Shown: positions 10,293 to 19,644 of the stretch, one piece after another
Numbering within the stretch: position 1 is the first letter of the stretch
How the letters are laid out: each line of letters opens with the position of its first letter
Source of the DNA: Burkholderiales bacterium 70-64
GTDB lineage: Bacteria; Pseudomonadota; Gammaproteobacteria; Burkholderiales; Burkholderiaceae_E
Length of the DNA: 37,542 nt
NCBI GenBank assembly: GCA_001898645.1
Contig: MKUQ01000048.1
Coordinates: 1 to 37,542, forward strand
Direction: 5' to 3'
Notes under the pieces: model-generated
Database searches by the model: none
What the model saw: the letters and a program-made list of their open reading frames with translations, nothing else
What the model was told of the DNA's origin: nothing
Position numbers and translations under genes: made by a program

Positions 10293-10321
10293 GGCTGCCG
10301 GCGGCCCGCGCCCCGGCAGCC
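10293..10321 (+). terminator. Hairpin after cspA
   Basis: Perfect 9-bp inverted repeat GGCTGCCGG / CCGGCAGCC with an 11-base GC-rich loop, starting 9 bases after the cspA stop. No T-run follows, so it is a candidate terminator or stabilising stem rather than a textbook intrinsic terminator. Confidence 0.45.
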
Positions 10322-10438
10322 CGATCGGCCGGTGCCAGGTGACCGCACCGGTACGGCGCGCCCTGAACGATTATCGATTCGGAATGCCCTGCGGGGCAAG
10401 CGGTCAGGCGTACTGCCGCCCGGCCGGAAATGCCCGCG

Positions 10439-11668
10439 TCAACCCGGATCGAGCGACGGCTCCGTAGCGGCCACGGGGCCGAAGGCTCCCCCGGCGCGCA
10501 TGGCGGCCAGCCGCGCGTCGTCGTAGCCGAGCACGGTCCGCAGCACTTCCTCGGTGTGCCGGCCGAGATGGGGCAGCACGTTTCGCGCCTCCGTACGGCT
10601 CTCCGAGAGCCGGTACGGAGGATTCGGGACCTCGAACGGCTCGCCCTGCGTCCCGATGGCGGCCATCGATCCGCGGTGCTGCGCCTGCGGATCCGACATC
10701 GCCTCGCCCACGGTCCGGTAGCGCGAGCAGGGAACCCCTGCCTGCATCAGCGTGCGCTCGCACTCGAGCGCGGTGCGCTGCGAGGTCCAGTCCTCGACGA
10801 TGCGCAGCAGCGCGTGCCAGTTCGCCTCCTTCTCGGCGACGGTGGCGAAGCGGGGATCGGTCTTGCCCTGCGGAAACCCGATCGCGTCGAACAGCGCCGA
10901 CAGGTTGCGCGGCGTGATGGCAGCGACCATCACCCAGCCGTCGCTGGCGCGCACCGGCTGGTAGACCTGGCGCTGCCGCTCGGCGGGGAATTGCGCGTTC
11001 TGCAATTCGTAGATCAGCATCCCCAGCACCGAGTCCATCAGCGACACGTCGATGCTCTGCCCGCGCCCGGTGCGGCATCGCTGCAGCAGCGCCGTCTGGA
11101 TGGCGCTCGCGGCGTGGATCGCCCCCAGGACATCGGCGATGAAGATGCCGTTGTTCGCCGGCTGCGAGCCTTCCCCCTGATAGCGCGTGAAGGCGTCCTC
11201 GTAGCCCGATGCCGCGTGGATGATCGGCGCATAGGCCGGCGCCTGGGACATCGGCCCCGTCTGGCCGAAGCCGGAGATCGAGCAGTAGATCAGCCGCGGG
11301 TTGGCGCGCGCGAGCGTCTCGTAGTCCAGGCCCAGCCGTTTCATCACGCCGGGCCGGAAGTTCTCGACCACGACGTCGGCCTGGCCGGCGAGCTCGAGCG
11401 CCGCCTGCCGCCCCGCCGGCGTGTGCAGATCGAGCACGGTGCTGCGCTTGCCGCAGTTCATGGAGGCGAAATAGGTGCTGATGCCGGCGCGAAACGGCGG
11501 GCGCTGGCGCACCATGTCGCCCTCGGGCGGCTCGATCTTGATCACGTCGGCGCCCGCATCGGCGAGGATGCGCGTGCACATCGGGCCGGACATCACGATC
11601 GTGAAGTCGACGACGCGAATGCCGGCGAGTGCGTCCACCCGCGCGGGCCCGGGACTGGATTCCATCAT
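10439..11668 (-). CDS. CaiB/BaiF class III CoA-transferase, copy 1
   Basis: Expected to move CoA between carboxylic acids without a free acyl-phosphate stage. The 409 residues are standard. Family signatures are present: VVDFTIVMSGPMCTRILADAGADVIKIEPPEGD-type N-terminus, VENFRPGVMKRLGLDY near residue 101, ISGFGQTGP near 131, and NGIFIADVLG with Asp179 in the position of the acyl-anhydride-forming aspartate. TGRGQSIDVSLMD follows. The start at 11668 has a GAGG sequence six bases upstream. It is the last gene of a minus-strand run that begins with an acyl-CoA dehydrogenase at 16228, and lies 11 bases after the fused dehydrogenase. It is clearly related, by eye about half identical, to the copy at 23534-24766. 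The acid substrate cannot be read from the sequence. Confidence 0.9.
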   Translation of the reverse strand: MMESSPGPARVDALAGIRVVDFTIVMSGPMCTRILADAGADVIKIEPPEGDMVRQRPPFRAGISTYFASMNCGKRSTVLDLHTPAGRQAALELAGQADVVVENFRPGVMKRLGLDYETLARANPRLIYCSISGFGQTGPMSQAPAYAPIIHAASGYEDAFTRYQGEGSQPANNGIFIADVLGAIHAASAIQTALLQRCRTGRGQSIDVSLMDSVLGMLIYELQNAQFPAERQRQVYQPVRASDGWVMVAAITPRNLSALFDAIGFPQGKTDPRFATVAEKEANWHALLRIVEDWTSQRTALECERTLMQAGVPCSRYRTVGEAMSDPQAQHRGSMAAIGTQGEPFEVPNPPYRLSESRTEARNVLPHLGRHTEEVLRTVLGYDDARLAAMRAGGAFGPVAATEPSLDPG

Positions 11669-11679
11669 TTGCTTCCTCG

Positions 11680-13953
11680 CTATCTGGGCAGGCCGAGCGC
11701 GCGCTGCGCGATCAGGCTGCGCTGGATTTCATTGGTGCCGATGCTGATCACCCACATCAGCGAGTGGCGCAGCTTCTGCTCGAGCCGCCCGCGCATCGGA
11801 GCCCCGGCGGCACCGGCCGACAGGGTCGCCTCCATGCCGAGGATGTCGAGCGCCGACTCGTGGAAGCGCTCCATCAGCTCGCCGGCGTACACCTTGGTGA
11901 CGGCCGCTTCCCAGGTCGGCATCCCGCCCCGCGCCAGGATCCGGACGCACTCGAGCGCGAGCTGGCGGCCCGCCTCGATCTGCGCCGCGTAGCTGCCGAT
12001 GACGTCGCGCACCCGCGGATCGAGCCGCAGCGGCCGGCCGCCGACCTCGATCCCGCGGATGCAGGCGCACAGCTCCTCGAACTGGCGTGCGAGCTTCATC
12101 AGGATGCCGGCGCCGACGTACGCGCGCTCGGTGCCCAGCGATCCGGTGAGGATCTCCCAGCCGCGGCCGGGCTCGCCCACCAGGGCATCGGCCGGAACGC
12201 GCACGTCGTCGAAGAAGGTGTTGCAGAACTCGCCGTCGTACATCGTCCTGATCGGCCTGCGCGTGATGCCGGGCGTGTCGGTATGCACGACGAACATGCT
12301 GATGCCGGCGTGGGGCGGCTTCGCGGCGGGATCGGTGCGCGCGGCCAGCCACATGTAGTCGCTCCAGTAGGTGGTGGTCCAGATCTTCTGGCCGTTGATC
12401 ACCCATTCGTCGCCGTCGCGCACGGCGGTGGTGCGGATCGAGGCCAGGTCGGAACCCGAGTCGGGTTCGCTGTACCACATGCCGTACATGACTTCGCCGC
12501 GCAGCAGCTCCGGCAGGTAGCGCGCCTGCTGTTCGGGGCGGCCGAAGCTCATCCACGCGGCCGCCTGGATCGGCGCGCCGGCACGGGGCGCATCGACGCG
12601 ATTCATTTCCTCCAGAAAGGCCATCCAGTGGTAAGGCGAGCGTTCCTGGCCGCCGAAGCGCGCCGGCCAGGTCAGGCCCAGCCATCCGGTCTCGCCGAGC
12701 TCACGGGCGAAGCGCGGCTCGTAGTCGCGATGCGCGTTCTCCGACGCCTCGTAGGCCTCGCGCCGCTCGCTCGGCCAGTGCTCGGCGAGCCATGCGCGCA
12801 CCTCCCGCCGGAACGCGTTGGCATCCTCGCCCAGGTCGAGCTCGGGCAGCTCGCCGGGAGTTTCCGCCAGGTAGCGCGCCGCGAGCGCCTCGTGCGCGGC
12901 GTGCGCGCCGCCGTGCCGGGCGACGTCCAGGTGCACGCGCCTGAAGTGGCGCGGCGCCTCGTGGTCCTCGGCATAGCCGATGGCGCCGAAGGCATGATGG
13001 GTTTCGAGCGAGACCTGGCGCAGCGACGGGCCCGCATGGGCGAAGGCGGCCGCCGCGAAGCTGCGCCAGTCGTCGACGCGGCGGTCGTGATGGGCGGCGG
13101 CGTTGTCCAGGCTCGCCTGCACCGCCCGCAGCGCGATCAGGTTGTTGGCGAGCTTGTGCTGGATCGCCTGGAAACGGCCGATCGGCTGGCCGAACTGCCT
13201 GCGCTCCTTCGCATACTGCACGACGAGCTCGAACGAGCGGTCCGCTGCACCCCAGGCGCGGGCGGCGTGCGCCAGGCGCGAGATCGACAGCAGATCGCGC
13301 AGGTGCGCCCGGTCCACCCCGACGACGACGGCGGGCACGTCGCGCAGGTCGACGCGGCACAGTCCATCCGTTCCCATCGCGCGAGTCGGCGTGATCGTGA
13401 CGCCCGCGGCCGTCGCCTGGACGATCGCGAGCAGCGGTTCGCAGCCGGCCACCACCACGACGAAGTGCGTCGCCGCCGGTGCGCCTTCGACGAAATCCAG
13501 CTGCCCGGATACGCAGCCGTGCGCAAGCGACGCCCTGCCGGTCGCGCGGTCGGGGTCGACGTCACCGAACGACAGGCAAGGATAGGCCTCACCGCCCTCG
13601 ATATCGGCGAGCAGGCGATCGATCGCCGCCGCGTCGCCGCGGCGATCGCCGAGCGCCAGGTTGAGGAGCACCGCATCGATCAGCGGCGCCGGGCACGCCG
13701 CCCGGCCCAGTTCCTGCAGCACCACCAGCAGCTCGCGCACGCCGCCCTCGGCCGGCTCGCTCCCGAGCGCCGCGACGCCCTGCCCGGCGAGCTGCCGCCA
13801 GATGCGCCGGAGCGCGGCATGGTCCGCGCCCCGCTCGACCGCCCCCGCGACCGGCCAGGCCTGCGCGAGGAAGCGCCGGACCGAATCCCGCAGCAGGCCC
13901 CGCTCCTCGTCGGTGGGAAGGATCGCGGCGGGCGATTGCGCATCATCGGGCAT
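11680..13953 (-). CDS. Fused double acyl-CoA dehydrogenase
   Basis: A 757-residue protein made of two acyl-CoA dehydrogenase units, about twice the usual 380. The first (about 1-365) is a divergent unit with AKERRQFGQPIGRFQAIQHKLAN near 262-284 and lacks the normal FAD-side motifs. The second (about 370-757) is more canonical: YSEPDSGSDLASI near 465, WVINGQKIWTT near 487, and a C-terminal IGTNEIQR. The glutamate usual in xEGTxxIQR is replaced by isoleucine. GTERAYVG near 617 may supply the base, as in isovaleryl-CoA-type enzymes. The layout recalls the heteromeric FadE pairs of steroid side-chain degradation, here joined in one chain. A bulky cyclic substrate is an inference. The start at 13953 follows GGAGAGA. 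Confidence 0.85.
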   Translation of the reverse strand: MPDDAQSPAAILPTDEERGLLRDSVRRFLAQAWPVAGAVERGADHAALRRIWRQLAGQGVAALGSEPAEGGVRELLVVLQELGRAACPAPLIDAVLLNLALGDRRGDAAAIDRLLADIEGGEAYPCLSFGDVDPDRATGRASLAHGCVSGQLDFVEGAPAATHFVVVVAGCEPLLAIVQATAAGVTITPTRAMGTDGLCRVDLRDVPAVVVGVDRAHLRDLLSISRLAHAARAWGAADRSFELVVQYAKERRQFGQPIGRFQAIQHKLANNLIALRAVQASLDNAAAHHDRRVDDWRSFAAAAFAHAGPSLRQVSLETHHAFGAIGYAEDHEAPRHFRRVHLDVARHGGAHAAHEALAARYLAETPGELPELDLGEDANAFRREVRAWLAEHWPSERREAYEASENAHRDYEPRFARELGETGWLGLTWPARFGGQERSPYHWMAFLEEMNRVDAPRAGAPIQAAAWMSFGRPEQQARYLPELLRGEVMYGMWYSEPDSGSDLASIRTTAVRDGDEWVINGQKIWTTTYWSDYMWLAARTDPAAKPPHAGISMFVVHTDTPGITRRPIRTMYDGEFCNTFFDDVRVPADALVGEPGRGWEILTGSLGTERAYVGAGILMKLARQFEELCACIRGIEVGGRPLRLDPRVRDVIGSYAAQIEAGRQLALECVRILARGGMPTWEAAVTKVYAGELMERFHESALDILGMEATLSAGAAGAPMRGRLEQKLRHSLMWVISIGTNEIQRSLIAQRALGLPR

Positions 13954-14020
13954 CGCTGTCTCTCCGATCGTGATGGCGCCGGGTCGTGATGGAGCCGGGC
14001 AAGGCGCGGCGATGGCCGCG

Positions 14021-14992
14021 TCACTCGGCCTTGATGCCGGCCTCCCGGATCACCGTTCCCCAGCGCTCGACCTCGGCGACGTTGCGCTCGCGCAGCTGCT
14101 CGGGCGTGCTGGACACCGCGACCAGCCCGAAGGTATTGAGCCGCTGCTGCAGGTCCGGCAGCGCCAGTGCCTTGTTCAGCGACTTGTTCAGCCTCGCGAT
14201 CACGTCGGGCGGCGTGCCGGCGGGAGCGAGCAGCGCGAACCACGACTCCGCCTGGTAGCCCGGCAGGACCGTCGAGACGGTCGGCGTGTCCGGATACAGC
14301 GGCGATCGCGCGGGCGTGCCGACGCCGAGCAATTTCAGCTTGCCCGAGGCGATATGGCTGTTCATCGCCGACGAGGGAGAGGTGATGAGCAGCTTCACCT
14401 CGCCGCCGAGCACCGCATTCAGCGTCGGCGCCTGTCCCTTGTACGGGACGTGCACCATCTGCAGCCCGGCAGCGCGCAGGAACAGCTCGGTGGAGAGGTG
14501 GCCGAACGAACCGGGCCCGGCGCTGGCGTACTCGAGCTTGCCGGCATTCTTCTTCGCGTAGTCGATGAACCCCTTCAGGTCGTCGACCGGCAGCTCGCCG
14601 TTGACGACGACGAGCATCGGCGAGGAAGAGACCATCCCGATCGGCGCGAAGTCGCGCAATCCATCGTAACCGGCGCCCTTTTGCAGGATCGGGGTGGTCG
14701 CGACCAGGCCGTTGTTGATGAACACGATCGTGTAGCCGTCGGGCGCCGCATGGGCCGCGTCCTTCATCCCGATCGCGCCGCCCGCGCCGGCCTTGTTGTC
14801 CACGACGATGGGCTGACCGAGATCCTCCTGCATCGGCACCTGCAGCACTCGCGCCATGATGTCGGTGGTGCCGCCGGGGGCATAGGGCACGACGAGCCTG
14901 ATCGGCCGCGACGGATAGCCCGGCTGCGCCATTGCGCCGGCAGCGAAGGCGCACAGCAGTACCGCGCCCAGATGTTGCAACAGTCTCTTCAT
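14021..14992 (-). CDS. Tripartite tricarboxylate transporter (Bug/TctC family) substrate-binding protein, copy 1
   Basis: Periplasmic carboxylate-binding protein of 323 residues. A signal peptide ends near AGAMA-QPG (residue 22). The mature part begins YPSRPIRLVVPYAPGGTTDIMAR, the carboxylate-binding beta-strand and loop of the Bug family. DNKAGAGGAIG near 65 and HVPYKG near 181 are also typical. The start has a strong TAAGGAGGAG ribosome-binding site. No TctA or TctB membrane gene is present, which is common for this expanded family in Burkholderiales. Such proteins may work with shared membrane parts or as sensors. Sitting between two acyl-CoA dehydrogenase genes suggests it binds the acid degraded by this operon. 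Confidence 0.93.
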   Translation of the reverse strand: MKRLLQHLGAVLLCAFAAGAMAQPGYPSRPIRLVVPYAPGGTTDIMARVLQVPMQEDLGQPIVVDNKAGAGGAIGMKDAAHAAPDGYTIVFINNGLVATTPILQKGAGYDGLRDFAPIGMVSSSPMLVVVNGELPVDDLKGFIDYAKKNAGKLEYASAGPGSFGHLSTELFLRAAGLQMVHVPYKGQAPTLNAVLGGEVKLLITSPSSAMNSHIASGKLKLLGVGTPARSPLYPDTPTVSTVLPGYQAESWFALLAPAGTPPDVIARLNKSLNKALALPDLQQRLNTFGLVAVSSTPEQLRERNVAEVERWGTVIREAGIKAE

Positions 14993-15088
14993 GGTTCTCC
15001 TCCTTAATGAAAACCGGGAACGGAATTCCGGAACGACGCAAGCCCGGCCGCGCAGCGGACGCGGCGCGGAGCCGGCATCTCCGGCGAC

Positions 15089-16228
<1,140 letters not shown>

Positions 16229-16291
16229 CCAGGCTGCTCCGGGAGGCGCCCTGCCCGCAGGCAGGGCGCCGATGACAAAGGGGTCTTGTAT

Positions 16292-16310
16292 TGAATGGAC
16301 CCTCCATTCA
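16292..16310. promoter_or_regulatory. Perfect 19-bp dyad, probable GntR operator
   Basis: TGAATGGACCCTCCATTCA: 8-bp arms around a 3-base centre, in the 126-bp gap between divergent genes starting at 16228 and 16355. The divergent unit encodes a GntR regulator, so autoregulation and control of both operons is the natural reading. The right half (TCCATTC) recurs in other promoters of the block. Confidence 0.65.
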
Positions 16311-16354
16311 TACTATTGCGACCCCACCCCGGATGTCAACAAAGGATTCGAAAG

Positions 16355-17158
16355 ATGGACTACTCCCGCTACGAGTGCCTGAAGATCGAGAAAGCCGATC
16401 GCGTCGCCACGGTGACGCTGAACCGCCCCGAGACGGGCAACCGCATCGAGCACCGCTTCCATGTCGAGCTGCAGGACATCTGGGCCGACCTGGCGCGCGA
16501 CAAGGAGGTCAACGCGATCCTGCTCACCGGCTCGGGCAAGTACTTCAGCGTCGGCGGCAACGTGAAGGGCATGCAGGACCGGCCCGGCGGCGACGTCTTC
16601 GAGGAAGGCGAGATGCTCGAGCCCAGCGGCGGCCGGCGCATCGTGCAGAACATCCTCGACTGCGAGCAGCCCATCGTGTGCGCGATCAACGGCGACTGCA
16701 TCGGGCTGGCGGCCACGGTGGCGCTGCTGTGCGACATCACGGTCGCATCGCGCACGGCGCGCATCGCCGATCCGCACGTGAAGATCGGCCTGGTGGCGGG
16801 CGACGGCGGGGCGGTGATCTGGCCGATGCTCGTCGGCCCGAACCGGGCGAAGGAGTTCCTGATGCGCGGCAACCTGATCGATGCGGTCGACGCCGAGCGC
16901 ATGGGCCTCGTAAACTACGCCCTGCCGCAGGAGCAGGTGCTGCCCAAGGCCCGCGAACTCGCGCAGGAGCTTGCCGACGGCGCCCCCTGGGCGATCCGCT
17001 GGACCAAGCTCGCGGTCAACAAGGCAATCAAGGACCAGTTCAACCTGATCATGGATGCATCCTACGCGCTCGAGATGTGCACCTTCCAGACCAGCGATCA
17101 TCGCGAGGCGGTCCGCGCCTTTGTCGAGAAGCGCAAGCCGCGCTTCACGGGCCGCTGA
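16355..17158 (+). CDS. Enoyl-CoA hydratase/isomerase family protein with atypical active site
   Basis: Crotonase-fold protein of 267 residues. VATVTLNRPETGNRI near residue 17, a GSGKYFSVGGNVKGM oxyanion-hole segment near 59-73 and CAINGDCIGLAATVALLCDITVA-type helix (109-131) place it in the family. Aligning by eye to rat mitochondrial hydratase, Glu144 is replaced by Thr121 and Glu164 by His141. An aspartate (Asp150, in AGDGG) is close by and may act instead, as in other branches of the superfamily. Hydration is therefore not assured. Isomerase, hydrolase or another CoA chemistry is possible. The start at 16355 follows AAGGA. The next gene starts one base after its stop, so it is co-transcribed with a GntR regulator. 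Confidence 0.88.
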   Translation: MDYSRYECLKIEKADRVATVTLNRPETGNRIEHRFHVELQDIWADLARDKEVNAILLTGSGKYFSVGGNVKGMQDRPGGDVFEEGEMLEPSGGRRIVQNILDCEQPIVCAINGDCIGLAATVALLCDITVASRTARIADPHVKIGLVAGDGGAVIWPMLVGPNRAKEFLMRGNLIDAVDAERMGLVNYALPQEQVLPKARELAQELADGAPWAIRWTKLAVNKAIKDQFNLIMDASYALEMCTFQTSDHREAVRAFVEKRKPRFTGR

Positions 17159-17159
17159 C

Positions 17160-17966
17160 ATGGACGCCCCCCCGCGCCCGATCGCCTTCGATCCGATCCG
17201 GCCGCGCCGCGCCTTCGAGGAGATCTGCGAGCGCATCCGCGACCAGCTCGCAGCCGGCGCGCTCAAGCCGGGCGACAAGCTTCCGGCCGAGCGCGAGCTG
17301 GCCCTGCAGCTCGGCGTGGGCCGCAACGCGGTGCGCGAAGCGCTGCACACGCTGGAGTTCGCCGGCATCGTCGAGCTGCGCAAGGGCGTCAAGGGCGGGG
17401 CGTTCATCCGCCAGGGCGATCCGGGCAGCATGACGCAGGTCATGCAGGACCTCATGCACCTGGGGTCGATCTCGCTGAGAGAGCTCACCGAGGCGCGCCT
17501 GCATATCCAGGACACCGTCGTGCGGCTCGCCTGCGAGCGCGCGACCCGTGCCGACCTGGAGGCGCTGGCGGCCAACGTCGACGCCACGGAGAAGGTGACG
17601 CGCTCGGGCGACTACGTCGCGCGCATCGAATCCTCGCGGGAGTTCTACCGCCTGCTCGCCGCCGCGAGCCACAACGCGGCGCTGTGCCTGATCGTCGATT
17701 CCCTGACCGACATCCTGATGAAGTACCTGCACGCCCGCGTGTCCGCGGGCGCGCGCCTGAAACCGGACCTGGTCCAGGCGCGCAGGCGCTTCCTCGGCCT
17801 GCTCGCCTCGCGCGACGCAGAGGCAGCGGCGCTCGAGATGCGCACGCATCTCAAGGGCGTGCACCGGCTGTTGACCGGCGACGACAGGGAGGTGGGTACC
17901 CCCGCCGGCGCGGCACCGAAGGCGGCCGGGCCGCCGTCGCGGCGCCGCATCCGGGCGGCCGCCTGA
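17160..17966 (+). CDS. GntR/FadR-family (FCD domain) transcriptional regulator 1
   Basis: A 268-residue regulator. The winged helix-turn-helix (about 14-80) includes GDKLPAERELALQLGVGRNAVREALHTLEFAGIVELRKG-type sequence, the GntR signature. An all-helical FCD ligand-binding domain (about 100-235) has the usual EARLHIQDTVVRLACERAT first helix. The C-terminus is a basic Ala/Pro-rich tail. The start at 17160 is one base after the hydratase stop, so expression is coupled. FCD regulators usually bind carboxylates, often with a metal ion, and are released from DNA. The perfect dyad at 16292-16310 is the likely operator. Confidence 0.93.
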   Translation: MDAPPRPIAFDPIRPRRAFEEICERIRDQLAAGALKPGDKLPAERELALQLGVGRNAVREALHTLEFAGIVELRKGVKGGAFIRQGDPGSMTQVMQDLMHLGSISLRELTEARLHIQDTVVRLACERATRADLEALAANVDATEKVTRSGDYVARIESSREFYRLLAAASHNAALCLIVDSLTDILMKYLHARVSAGARLKPDLVQARRRFLGLLASRDAEAAALEMRTHLKGVHRLLTGDDREVGTPAGAAPKAAGPPSRRRIRAAA

Positions 17967-17978
17967 GGCAACCCGGCG

Positions 17979-18818
17979 CTACGCCACGGCGGCCGATGGC
18001 GACCGCAGGCTGTCGCTCGAGCCGCCGCGCCTGCGCACGCTCTGCAGGCGGGAGCAGGCGAGCACGGCCGCACCGAGGGCGCCCGCGTACGGGCCCAGCT
18101 CCGGATCGAAATTGATCGGCTGCCCCATGCACCGTTCCAGGGCCATGCGCATCCCCGGATTCGCCCCGATGCCGCCGGTCAGGGTCACCTGCTGCTCGAC
18201 GCCGAGGCGCTTGAGCAGGGCCTGGGCGCGCGAGGCGATCGACATCATGGCGCCCATCAGGATGTCCTCGATGCGCTTTCCGGCCGTCACGAGATTGATG
18301 ATCTCCGACTCCGCCAGGACGGCGCACACCGAGCTGATCTGCTGAGGCTCCTGCGCTTCGACGGCCAGCGCCCCGATCTCCGCGATCGAGAGCTCCAGAT
18401 ACTTGGCCACGCGCACGAGAAAGGCCCCCGCCCCGGCCGCGCACTTGTCGTTCATGCGCAGCAGCTTCACTTGGCCCGTATCCGCGATGCGCATGGCGCG
18501 AGTGCTCTGCGCGCCGATGTCCAGCACGCTGCGGGTCTCGGGGAACAGGCAGCGGGCGCCCTGCCCGTTGGCAGTGAGGTCGGTCATCTGGATATGCCTG
18601 AAGGACACCGTGGACCGGCCGAAGCCGGTGCTCGCCACGTAGTCGACATCCTCCCGATTCGCCCCTGCCTGCGCCAATGCCTGGTCGAAAGCAGCTCCCG
18701 CGGCGCCTTCCAGGTTCGAGCCCGTACGCACCAGGCCCTTGCCCAGGATCGTCGAGCCGTGCTCCAGGACGATCGCCTTGGTGTTGCTGCTTCCTACGTC
18801 GATGCCGGCCGTGATCAT
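17979..18818 (-). CDS. Benzoyl-CoA reductase-like ATPase subunit (BzdQ/BcrD-like)
   Basis: ASKHA-fold ATPase of the BcrA/BadF/HgdC family, 279 residues. It would couple ATP hydrolysis to electron transfer from a [4Fe-4S] cluster into the catalytic subunits. GIDVGSSNTKAIVL (5-18) is the phosphate-1 loop, DIGAQSTRAM (100-109) the phosphate-2 region, and LTGGIGANPG (near 213) the adenosine motif. Cys126 in NDKCAAGAG and Cys165 in SSVCAVL are the two cluster ligands. GAQS in place of the GGQD of the companion protein suits the second, non-identical ATPase of class I benzoyl-CoA reductases. It is last in the minus-strand unit after three related genes, 34 bases behind its partner. Alternative: activator of a 2-hydroxyacyl-CoA dehydratase, less likely because two ATPases occur side by side. 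Confidence 0.83.
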   Translation of the reverse strand: MITAGIDVGSSNTKAIVLEHGSTILGKGLVRTGSNLEGAAGAAFDQALAQAGANREDVDYVASTGFGRSTVSFRHIQMTDLTANGQGARCLFPETRSVLDIGAQSTRAMRIADTGQVKLLRMNDKCAAGAGAFLVRVAKYLELSIAEIGALAVEAQEPQQISSVCAVLAESEIINLVTAGKRIEDILMGAMMSIASRAQALLKRLGVEQQVTLTGGIGANPGMRMALERCMGQPINFDPELGPYAGALGAAVLACSRLQSVRRRGGSSDSLRSPSAAVA

Positions 18819-18852
18819 CTCTTCCTCCGCAAATTTCGATCCGGACGGCCGG

Positions 18853-19644
18853 CTACGCCGTCGCCAGCGCCCGCTCGAGCGCGAACACGCAGGCGCCGAT
18901 CGCGCCGGTGTAGTGCGATTCCTCGCTGACGTTCAGGGAGACGTCCAGCCCCTCCTCGAGCGCCAGCACCATCCCCTGGTTGCGCGAGACGCCGCCGGTG
19001 AAGGTGACTTCGTCGTTCATGCCGACCCTGCGCAGCAGCGAAGCCGTGCGCGCGGCGATCGCATGGTGCATCCCCATCAGGATGTCCTCCAGCTTCTTCT
19101 TCTGCGCCAGGTAGGAGAGGATTTCCGTCTCCGCGAATACGGTGCACGTGCTGTTGATGTCCACCGGCCGCGTCGCCTGCAACGACAGCGGGCCGAGATC
19201 GTCGAGCGGCAGGTCCAGGACCTGCGCCGCCACGCCGAGGAAGCGGCCCGTGCCCGCCGCGCACTTGTCGTTCATCACGAAGTCGAGCACCTCGCCGTCC
19301 TCGCCGATGCGGATTCCCTTGGTGTCCTGCCCCCCGATGTCCACGACCGTCCGCGTGCGCGGGAAGATGAAGTGCGCCCCCTTCGCGTGGCAGGTGATCT
19401 CCGTGATCTGCGTATCGCCGAAAGTGATCTTGTAGCGGCCGTAGCCGGTGCCCACCGTGTACCGGATGTCCTCGCGGTCGAGCCCGGCATCGGCCAGCGC
19501 CGCCTCGAACGCCCGGTCGGCCGACTTGACCGTGTTCGCTCCGGTGTCCACCAGGCCGCGGCCCACGATGCGCCGGTGCTCGTCGAGGATGATGCCCTTG
19601 GTCTGGGTGGATCCCGAATCCACCCCCGCCGCGTAGACCGTCAT
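18853..19644 (-). CDS. Benzoyl-CoA reductase-like ATPase subunit (BzdP/BcrA-like)
   Basis: A 263-residue ASKHA ATPase, close in size to Bzd[15 protein letters not shown] at 7-20 binds phosphate, [10 protein letters not shown] at 102-111 is the canonical second phosphate motif, and [11 protein letters not shown] (near 215) the adenosine site. Cys128 (NDKCAAGTG) and Cys167 (NSTCTVF) should ligate half of a [4Fe-4S] cluster shared with the neighbouring ATPase. The start at 19644 overlaps the stop of the upstream catalytic-subunit gene by four bases, so the two are translationally coupled. By family knowledge such a pair forms the ATP-driven electron-activating module of benzoyl-CoA reductase. 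The actual substrate of this complex is not known. Confidence 0.85.
   Translation of the reverse strand: MTVYAAGVDSGSTQTKGIILDEHRRIVGRGLVDTGANTVKSADRAFEAALADAGLDREDIRYTVGTGYGRYKITFGDTQITEITCHAKGAHFIFPRTRTVVDIGGQDTKGIRIGEDGEVLDFVMNDKCAAGTGRFLGVAAQVLDLPLDDLGPLSLQATRPVDINSTCTVFAETEILSYLAQKKKLEDILMGMHHAIAARTASLLRRVGMNDEVTFTGGVSRNQGMVLALEEGLDVSLNVSEESHYTGAIGACVFALERALATA

Noticed and set aside
10404-11579. Second minus-strand frame inside CoA-transferase copy 1
   Set aside because: Out-of-frame shadow; the frame 10439-11668 carries all CaiB/BaiF motifs.
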